A DNA stretch of 51,315 nt from NCBI GenBank assembly GCA_002780895.1, contig PEUB01000106.1:1-51315 (forward strand). Reading direction: 5' to 3'. The position numbers and the translations under genes are program-made. Under the pieces are notes generated by a model that saw nothing but the letters and a program-made list of their open reading frames with translations, searched no databases and was not told where the DNA came from. Positions 45,262 through 51,315 of this stretch are shown here, piece after piece (positions within the stretch are counted from its first letter, which is position 1; every line of letters starts with the position of its first letter). The DNA comes from Nitrospirae bacterium CG02_land_8_20_14_3_00_41_53. GTDB taxonomy: Bacteria > Nitrospirota > Thermodesulfovibrionia > Thermodesulfovibrionales > SM23-35.

Positions 45262-46229
45262 TGAAAAAACTTTTAGTCACAGGTGGGGCCGGATTTATAG
45301 GAAGCGAATTTGTCAGACAGGGCGCAGAAAAAAGTTACAGGATAGCAGTTGTTGATAAACTCAGTTATGCCGGTGATTTAAAGAGATTAAAAGAATTTAA
45401 GAAAGAAATTACTTTTTACAGGAAAAACATAACTGATAAAGACTCTCTGGAACATATCTTCAAGACAGAAAAACCAGATATCGTTGTTCACTTTGCAGCA
45501 GAAAGCCATGTCGATAGGAGCATAGCTGATCCATCTCCTTTTTTGGATACAAATATAAAAGGGACACAGGTACTTCTTGATATCTCAAAACACTATGGGA
45601 TCGAAAGATTCATAAATATATCGACCGATGAGATATATGGTGAACTAACAGGGAAAGGACAATTTTATGAAACAACACCCCTGAACCCCAATTCTCCATA
45701 TTCGGTTAGCAAAGCTGCTGCCGATATGCTCGGAAGGGCATATCACAGGACATACGGCATACCTGTAATAACAATAAGACCATCTAATAATTATGGTCCA
45801 TGGCAGTATCCGGAAAAACTTATTCCGGTAGTTATACTCAAGGCATTGAGCAATAAAAAGGTTCCTGTTTATGGAAAAGGGCAAAACATCAGGGAATGGT
45901 TATTTGTATCTGATTGTGTAGATGCAGTATTTGGAATATCAGAAAAAGGCAAAATTGGAGAGATATACAATGTCGGGAGCGGAGAAGAGAAGAGGAATAT
46001 AGATGTGGTCAAAACTGTTTTAAAGCTGTTAGGGAAACCAGAAGATTTAATAGAGTTTACGAAAGACAGATTAGGGCATGATTTCAGATATTCTTTAAAT
46101 TCGAATAAAATATGCAAGCAGATTGGCTGGAAGAGCAAAATACATTTTCATGAAGGCATAGAAAAAACTGTAAAGTGGTATGTGGATAATATGAAATGGA
46201 CAAAAAGCAAAAAGACAGGCTTAGGTTGA
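45261..46229 (+). CDS. rfbB: dTDP-glucose 4,6-dehydratase
   Basis: Second step of dTDP-rhamnose synthesis. 322 residues. The NAD loop is TGGAGFIGSEFVRQ, the catalytic Asp-Glu in STDEIYGELTG, and Tyr-Lys in SPYSVSKAAADML. It follows rfbD directly. The last few codons and the stop lie in the left arm of the 46.2-kb inverted repeat. Confidence 0.94.
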   Translation: MKKLLVTGGAGFIGSEFVRQGAEKSYRIAVVDKLSYAGDLKRLKEFKKEITFYRKNITDKDSLEHIFKTEKPDIVVHFAAESHVDRSIADPSPFLDTNIKGTQVLLDISKHYGIERFINISTDEIYGELTGKGQFYETTPLNPNSPYSVSKAAADMLGRAYHRTYGIPVITIRPSNNYGPWQYPEKLIPVVILKALSNKKVPVYGKGQNIREWLFVSDCVDAVFGISEKGKIGEIYNVGSGEEKRNIDVVKTVLKLLGKPEDLIEFTKDRLGHDFRYSLNSNKICKQIGWKSKIHFHEGIEKTVKWYVDNMKWTKSKKTGLG

Positions 46230-46282
46230 GGCCGAGGTTAAGTAAAGACTCAATCTTAGCCTCAGCCTTGACCTTAACCTTG
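46220..46282. repeat. Imperfect inverted repeat between rfbB and manB
   Basis: The left arm GGTTGAGGCCGAGGTTAAG and the right arm CTTAGCCTCAGCCTTGACC with AACC are near reverse complements (GAGGTTAAG-type units). The element covers the rfbB stop and ends 8 bases before the manB ATG. Confidence 0.65.
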
Positions 46283-46289
46283 TATTCCT

Positions 46290-47702
46290 ATGTTGAACGA
46301 TAAGATATTCCGGGAATACGATATACGGGGGATTGTCGGAAGGGACCTCAACGAAAACTTTGCCTTTTCTTTAGGGAAGGCATTTGGCACCCTCATAAAA
46401 AATATAAAAAAAAATGGAAACAGGGTAAGTGTAGGAAGAGATGGGAGAATAAGTTCTGAAAGACTTGCTGCGAACATTATTAAAGGAATAATATCAACGG
46501 GTATCGATGTTTATGACATAGGTCTCTGCCCGACTCCCTTGCAGTATTTTTCCATCCACCATCTCAATCTGGACGGCGGCATCATGGTTACAGGAAGCCA
46601 TAACCCGCCTGAATATAATGGGTTTAAGCTGAGTATCGGGAAAGAGACGATTTTTGGAGAAGAGATACAAAAACTTAAAGATATCATAGAAAAAAGGTCA
46701 TGGTCTGAAAGCCCAGAAAACGGGCATCTGGAGCATTATGATATACTCGGTGCATATAAAGATATCATGGTAAACAGGTTTTCCTATTTATCAAATAAAG
46801 GCTACAGGAGATTGAAGGTGGTGGTCGATGCTGGAAACGGCACTGGGGGGATAGTAGCTCCCGGAATATTAGAGGCTATGGGATGTGAAGTGATACCCCT
46901 TTGTTGTGAGCCTGATGGACGATTCCCAAACCACCATCCAGACCCGACAGTGGTAGAAAATCTCAAGGGACTCATAAAGGTGACAAAAGAAGAAGGGGCT
47001 GATATAGGGGTTGGATACGATGGAGATGCAGATAGGATAGGCATAATTGACAGTTTTGGGGATATTGTATGGGGTGATCAGATTATGGTCATCCTTGCCA
47101 GGGACATCCTGAAGAGGAAACCTGATGCAATCATCATCGGGGACGTAAAGTGTTCCCATACAATGTTTGACGACATAGAGAGGCACGGCGGCAAACCCAT
47201 CATGTGGAAGACAGGACACTCCCTTATAAAAGACAAGATGAGAAAAGAGGGCGCCCTCCTTGCAGGCGAATTCAGCGGCCATATCTTTGTTTCAGACGGG
47301 TATTTTGGTTTTGACGACGCAATCTATACTACATTCCGGCTCATAGAGATTATGAAGACCACAGCCCTTGGAATAAACGAATTGCTTTCAGACATCCCGC
47401 GTATGTGCTCCACACCCGAAATACACATAGACTGCCCGGAGGATCAAAAGAAGATGGTTGTGGAAAGATTGGTGCACCGTTGTAAAGAGTATAATATATC
47501 CGGCAATTGCCCTTTCCCAATAAAGAAGATCTATGACATAGATGGAGCGAGGGTTGTTTTTGAAAAAGGATGGGGACTCATAAGATCGAGCAATACCCAG
47601 CCGGTGGTCGTAATGCGATTCGAGGCAGAAGATGAAAAAAGTCTCAACGAATACAGGAACTTTTTGGAGAGAGAGCTGAAAGAGGCAATGGAGTTATTAT
47701 GA
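46290..47702 (+). CDS. manB: Phosphomannomutase / phosphoglucomutase
   Basis: Alpha-D-phosphohexomutase converting mannose-6-P to mannose-1-P (and often the glucose forms). 470 residues. The phosphoserine is in MVTGSHNPPEYNG, the metal site is GYDGDADRIGI, and the sugar loop is GEFSGHIFV. The C-terminal phosphate loop is RSSNTQPVVVMRFEA. It has no good Shine-Dalgarno after the repeat. It overlaps manC by 4 bases. Confidence 0.94.
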   Translation: MLNDKIFREYDIRGIVGRDLNENFAFSLGKAFGTLIKNIKKNGNRVSVGRDGRISSERLAANIIKGIISTGIDVYDIGLCPTPLQYFSIHHLNLDGGIMVTGSHNPPEYNGFKLSIGKETIFGEEIQKLKDIIEKRSWSESPENGHLEHYDILGAYKDIMVNRFSYLSNKGYRRLKVVVDAGNGTGGIVAPGILEAMGCEVIPLCCEPDGRFPNHHPDPTVVENLKGLIKVTKEEGADIGVGYDGDADRIGIIDSFGDIVWGDQIMVILARDILKRKPDAIIIGDVKCSHTMFDDIERHGGKPIMWKTGHSLIKDKMRKEGALLAGEFSGHIFVSDGYFGFDDAIYTTFRLIEIMKTTALGINELLSDIPRMCSTPEIHIDCPEDQKKMVVERLVHRCKEYNISGNCPFPIKKIYDIDGARVVFEKGWGLIRSSNTQPVVVMRFEAEDEKSLNEYRNFLERELKEAMELL

Positions 47703-49240
47703 AAGCACTTATCCTCGCAGGTGGTTCTGGAACAAGGCTTTGGCCTCTCAGCAGAAGGAATTATCCGAAACAATTTCTGAAGCTGAATGGTAAAAGCTCT
47801 TTTTTACAAAAGACCGCGGAAAGGCTTTTAAAAGTGATTTCTATTGATGACATTATTGTGATGACGAACAGTGAATATAAATTCCACGTCTTAGCCGACC
47901 TTAATGTCATGTTCAACAACCAGCATTTAATATCCAACCCTAACCATTCGCCTTTTGCCAATATCATACTTGAACCTGTAAGCAGGAATACAGCACCTGC
48001 CATAGCTCTTGGGATAAAATACTGTGTGGAAAAACTTGGATGTAAAAAAGATGAAGTATTATTTATCTCTCCTTCAGACCATGTCATAAAACCTGCTGAC
48101 AAATTTGCTGAATATATTAAACTTTCAGAGGAGATAGCTAAAAAAGGCTATATGGTGGCATTTGGCATAAAACCGACAAGATCTGAGACAGGTTATGGAT
48201 ATATACAAGTCAGTAAGGAGTCAGCAGCAGACAGTAAGCACCATGGGACAAACATGGAGCACGACAACATAACAGACAATGAAAATAATCCCCTCTTGCC
48301 CCCCTTTAGTAAAGGGGGGATGGGGGGATTTCCTGGCGAGATCGTCAAAAATAACTATTTCAAAGTAGAAGAGTTTACTGAAAAACCGGATACGGAGACT
48401 GCAAAAAAATATATTGGTGAAGGCAATTATTACTGGAATTCAGGTATGTTTGCCTTTTGCATAGGCACCATAATAGAAGAATTCAGCAAACACGCACCGA
48501 AGATAAGCGAGATGCTTGATATGAGTTTTGATGAGATGGTAGCAAACTTTAAGCAAATGCCTGACATCTCATTGGACTATGCTGTGGCTGAGAAATCAGA
48601 AAGGATAGTAATCCTGCCGCTCGATTTATACTGGAATGACATAGGCTCATGGGACTCGATATACGATGTATTAGATAAAAATGGCAGGGGGAATATCAAG
48701 ATGGGTGATGTTGTCGCAATAGATACCAAAGATACCCTTATAATCAGTGATAAAAGGTTTGTCGCTACAATAGGGTTAGATGATTGTTTGATAGTTGATA
48801 CAGATGATGCACTATTAATTGCAAAAAGGGGAGAGACACAAAAGGTAAGGGAGATAGTAAATAAATTAAGGGAAGATGACCGCAAAGAGGCCTTGGAACA
48901 TGTAACCATTTACAGACCATGGGGAAGCTATACAGTTCTTGGAGAAGGCGAACGATACAAGATCAAACGGGTTGTCGTAAACCCGCGTGAGAGACTGAGT
49001 CTGCAATTACACCATCACAGGTCAGAGCACTGGGTAGTGGTAAAAGGGAAAGCAAAGGTGACCATAGGAGATCGCGAAACCTTCGTGCACGAAAACGAAT
49101 CAGTATATATCCCCGAGTTAACCCGCCACAGGCTTGAAAATCCCGGCAAGGTTCCGCTGGAGATAATCGAGGTTCAAAACGGCGAATATGTAGGTGAGGA
49201 TGATATTGAAAGAATAGATGACGCATATGGAAGGGAATAA
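47699..49240 (+). CDS. manC: Mannose-1-phosphate guanylyltransferase / mannose-6-P isomerase
   Basis: Makes GDP-mannose; a C-terminal cupin domain of PMI type (RPWGSYTVLGEGERYKIKRV, LQLHHHRSEHWVV) is fused. 513 residues. The nucleotidyltransferase signature is AGGSGTRLWPLSRRNYPKQF, with FISPSDHVI. Between YGYIQVSKES and YFKVEEFTEKPD about 45 residues have been added, including a low-complexity stretch and the type A palindrome (NPLLPPFSKGGMGGF). The site is a surface loop near the sugar pocket. Confidence 0.94.
   Translation: MKALILAGGSGTRLWPLSRRNYPKQFLKLNGKSSFLQKTAERLLKVISIDDIIVMTNSEYKFHVLADLNVMFNNQHLISNPNHSPFANIILEPVSRNTAPAIALGIKYCVEKLGCKKDEVLFISPSDHVIKPADKFAEYIKLSEEIAKKGYMVAFGIKPTRSETGYGYIQVSKESAADSKHHGTNMEHDNITDNENNPLLPPFSKGGMGGFPGEIVKNNYFKVEEFTEKPDTETAKKYIGEGNYYWNSGMFAFCIGTIIEEFSKHAPKISEMLDMSFDEMVANFKQMPDISLDYAVAEKSERIVILPLDLYWNDIGSWDSIYDVLDKNGRGNIKMGDVVAIDTKDTLIISDKRFVATIGLDDCLIVDTDDALLIAKRGETQKVREIVNKLREDDRKEALEHVTIYRPWGSYTVLGEGERYKIKRVVVNPRERLSLQLHHHRSEHWVVVKGKAKVTIGDRETFVHENESVYIPELTRHRLENPGKVPLEIIEVQNGEYVGEDDIERIDDAYGRE
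48287..48330. repeat. Palindromic element (type A) inside manC
   Basis: AATCCCCTCTTGCCCCCC, TTTAGTAAA, then GGGGGGATGGGGGGATT, in frame as NPLLPPFSKGGMGGF. The core CCCTTTAGTAAAGGG is identical to that in trpB. Confidence 0.85.
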
Positions 49241-49312
49241 AACTGAAGAGGGGCAACTTGGGGTCAAAATCTCAATAGTCAAGAGGCTGTTTAAATCGTT
49301 GCTGTATTAAAT

Positions 49313-49347
49313 ATGCTGTTTGATGAAATAAAAACCATAAACAGCAT
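49313..49347. repeat. Inverted repeat after manC
   Basis: ATGCTGTTT and AAACAGCAT (9 bp) are separated by 17 bases, then TTTTC. It may be a weak terminator of the manB-manC unit. Just upstream (49259-49270) is a GGGGTCAAAAT motif also seen near 50.8 and 51.2 kb. Confidence 0.35.
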
Positions 49348-49421
49348 TTTCCTAAGTTTAAGAAATTATTTTGACTTGCACATCCGTAAAAGAATAGATG
49401 ACAAATCTATCTGAGGAAAAA

Positions 49422-49783
49422 ATGAAAACAAAAATCATTTTGGGTTTGACGGTTACAATTTCGTATATGGCTTTGATATTTTATTTCTCATCTCTTTCAA
49501 AACCGATTAAATATGAACTGCCGTATGGAGTGGATAAGGTTATTCACCTTATAGAGTATGCGATTTTAGGCTTTTTAATTGGATATAGCTTGAAGAACTC
49601 AGGAATCAGGCGCTATGTTCTGGTTGGGTGGATTGCTGCATCGGTTTATGGGATTACAGACGAGATACATCAGTCATTTGTGCTGATGAGGGATGCATCG
49701 GTGTTTGATGTTTTTGCTGATGGATTAGGTTCTTTTGCAGGGGTTTATTGCAATAAGTATTTCAGTTTAAAGGAGATTTTGAG

Positions 49784-49787
<4 letters not shown>
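49422..49787 (+). CDS. VanZ-family membrane protein
   Basis: 121 residues from ATG 49422, which follows TGAGGA; an in-frame ATG at 49398 has no site. Three to four membrane segments with the VanZ pattern: [20 protein letters not shown], then [20 protein letters not shown] and FADGLGS. Family role uncertain. It overlaps the gmd remnant by 4 bases and is common in polysaccharide clusters. Confidence 0.8.
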
Positions 49788-50384
<597 letters not shown>

Positions 50385-50457
50385 TCACCTTTCACGCTTC
50401 ACCGTTCACGGTCTTACGATCTACGCTTGTCAGCTTGTTGGCTCAGGAAATTGTCAA

Positions 50458-50541
50458 ATGTCTCTTGCTTTTACATATGCTACAATTGATTTGAAGGCAA
50501 ACTGGGAGAAATATAGAGAAGACTTTGAGAGAGGAGATTAA
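50458..50541 (+). pseudogene. Short C-terminal remnant before the DUF5647 gene
   Basis: An open frame continuing from upstream ends TYATIDLKANWEKYREDFER then GD and TAA, with a possible ATG at 50458. It looks like the natural end of a protein whose N-terminus was replaced by repeat sequence. Family not recognised. Confidence 0.3.
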
Positions 50542-50543
50542 AA

Positions 50544-50837
50544 ATGACGAAAGATGAAATAATCAAAAAAAACTTAGACCTTCATGCTGAATGGATGAAG
50601 TACGTTTTTGAACATCCCGATGTGCTTGACAGAATCCCTAAAGGAGCGGTTCTTGTAATACTTCCTGAAGATGATAAAGATCTGTATAATAAAAATTACA
50701 GGGTTTTAGAGGAAAATAAAAAGAAAGGGATACCTGTGTTTGTAGTAACAATGAAGATGCCAAAACCTCAGATTTCAAATATTGAGATTATAGCAGCTGT
50801 CAAGATGCGACCCCAAAATTTGAACTTACGGGATTAG
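50544..50837 (+). CDS. DUF5647-type hypothetical protein
   Basis: 97 residues after AGAGGAGAT. The body KKNLDLHAEWMKYVFEHPDV with IPKGAVLVILPEDDKDLYNK and GIPVFVVTMK resembles small DUF5647 proteins found in toxin-antitoxin-rich regions. The last dozen codons (MRPQNLNLRD) arise from a GACCCCAAAATTT motif and may replace the original end. Function unknown. Confidence 0.55.
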   Translation: MTKDEIIKKNLDLHAEWMKYVFEHPDVLDRIPKGAVLVILPEDDKDLYNKNYRVLEENKKKGIPVFVVTMKMPKPQISNIEIIAAVKMRPQNLNLRD

Positions 50838-50917
50838 AACTCCTCTTGTATGGTATAATTTAATCTGTACGAGTATATAGTTTGATAAAAGGAACTAAAA
50901 ATGGAGGTTAGGATATA

Positions 50918-51166
50918 ATGAAAGACGAGGAGTTTTTAAATCGCATTACCATTAATCCTTCAATCTTTGGCGGTAAACCAATCATTCGGGGGATGCGGAT
51001 AGCCGTTGAGCACATTCTTGGGATGCTTGCCGCTGGCTCTACTGTTGAAGAACTGTTAGAAGGTTATCCTTTTCTGGAAAAAGAAGATATACAAGCATGT
51101 CTGGTTTATGCTCACCGAATAGTTGCACACGAAAGGATTGAGCCGGCTTTAGTTACATGTAGATAG
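50918..51166 (+). CDS. DUF433-family antitoxin-like protein
   Basis: 82 residues. The family HTH-like pattern is INPSIFGGKPIIRGMRI, then HILGMLAAGSTVEELLEGYP and LEKEDIQACLVYAHRIVAHE. These proteins usually precede a DUF5615 PIN-like toxin. After the stop at 51166 only TTGACCCC-type repeat sequence is seen to the window end, so no partner is visible. It may be an orphan, or the partner may be displaced beyond the window. Confidence 0.75.
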   Translation: MKDEEFLNRITINPSIFGGKPIIRGMRIAVEHILGMLAAGSTVEELLEGYPFLEKEDIQACLVYAHRIVAHERIEPALVTCR

Positions 51167-51171
51167 TCAAC

Positions 51172-51209
51172 ACATTTGACCCCTTTTCTGCAAATAAAAT
51201 TGACCCCCC
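51172..51209. repeat. TTGACCCC direct repeats, possible insertion-sequence end
   Basis: CATTTGACCCCTTTT and AAATTGACCCCCC occur 20 bases apart directly after the DUF433 gene. Related GGGGTCAAAAT (49259) and GACCCCAAAATTT (50810) flank the collapsed gmd-fcl segment. This looks like ends of an IS21/IS481-style element; no transposase is present. Confidence 0.35.
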
Positions 51210-51315
51210 TCGTAATATACCCTTTTAGATACTTTTAGTGCTCTAAAAGGTGTAAGTGTTTTATCTGTTTCAAAAACGGCTTCGCCAAATCGCCTTAGAG
51301 ACATTTTTAAAAGCC

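Overview
This is a chromosomal segment of a Gram-negative, moderately AT-rich bacterium. An outer membrane is implied by LptD, AmpG, a TPR-barrel protein and FtsEX/EnvC. The split transketolase, the accD-folC-lptD order, the isolated atpB-atpE pair with a signal-like AtpE N-terminus, and the many GC-rich palindromes point to an uncultivated Nitrospirota (Thermodesulfovibrionia-like) or neighbouring lineage. That placement is inference from gene style, not a measured phylogeny.

Layout. 0.1-2.8 kb: a VapBC-like toxin-antitoxin pair, a TPR/beta-barrel outer-membrane protein and an XRE regulator. 2.8-9.5 kb: a remnant of an FHA gene, then an operon trpB-trpA-accD-folC-lptD. 9.5-17 kb: a cysC-like kinase divergent from a long operon tktN-tktC-ftsE-ftsX-envC-ctpA-exonuclease. 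17-28 kb: an APH-fold kinase, a PfkB kinase and uvrC (minus), recD2 (plus), accA-dnaE (minus). 28-33.7 kb: PBP1A, atpB-atpE with a terminator, an HD-domain protein and a PspF-like sigma-54 activator whose ATPase motifs are degenerate. 33.7-36.6 kb: a decayed stress-gene island. 36.6-42.1 kb: galE plus a peptidoglycan-recycling set (nagZ, ampG, a DUF1460 amidase, nagA). 42.3-50.4 kb: a surface-polysaccharide nucleotide-sugar operon led by a NusG-like antiterminator (rfbA, rfbC, rfbD, rfbB, manB, manC, vanZ-like) ending in a collapsed gmd-fcl pair. 50.4-51.3 kb: small accessory genes (DUF5647, DUF433).

Two themes run through the window. First, GC-rich palindromic elements (AATCCCCC...GGGGGATT and relatives) recur about every 5 kb. 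Many lie inside conserved genes as in-frame additions: trpB, folC (three places), envC, the APH-fold kinase, manC and the rfbC tail. Other repeat types overlap the signal-peptide codons of lptD and envC, and multi-layer composites sit between genes at 10.1, 21.1, 41.2, 42.2 and 46.2 kb. Second, a series of genes has lost its middle while keeping both ends, always out of frame: a phosphoribosyltransferase, an HhH-type glycosylase, a short unknown gene, a sigma factor, an HPF/cold-shock fusion protein and gmd-fcl.

Other points of note are an apparent ATT start codon for trpB, promoters placed so that dnaE, the PBP1A gene and the NusG-like gene should give leaderless or nearly leaderless mRNAs, and a cytoplasmic DUF1460 amidase filling the AmpD position in a recycling cluster.
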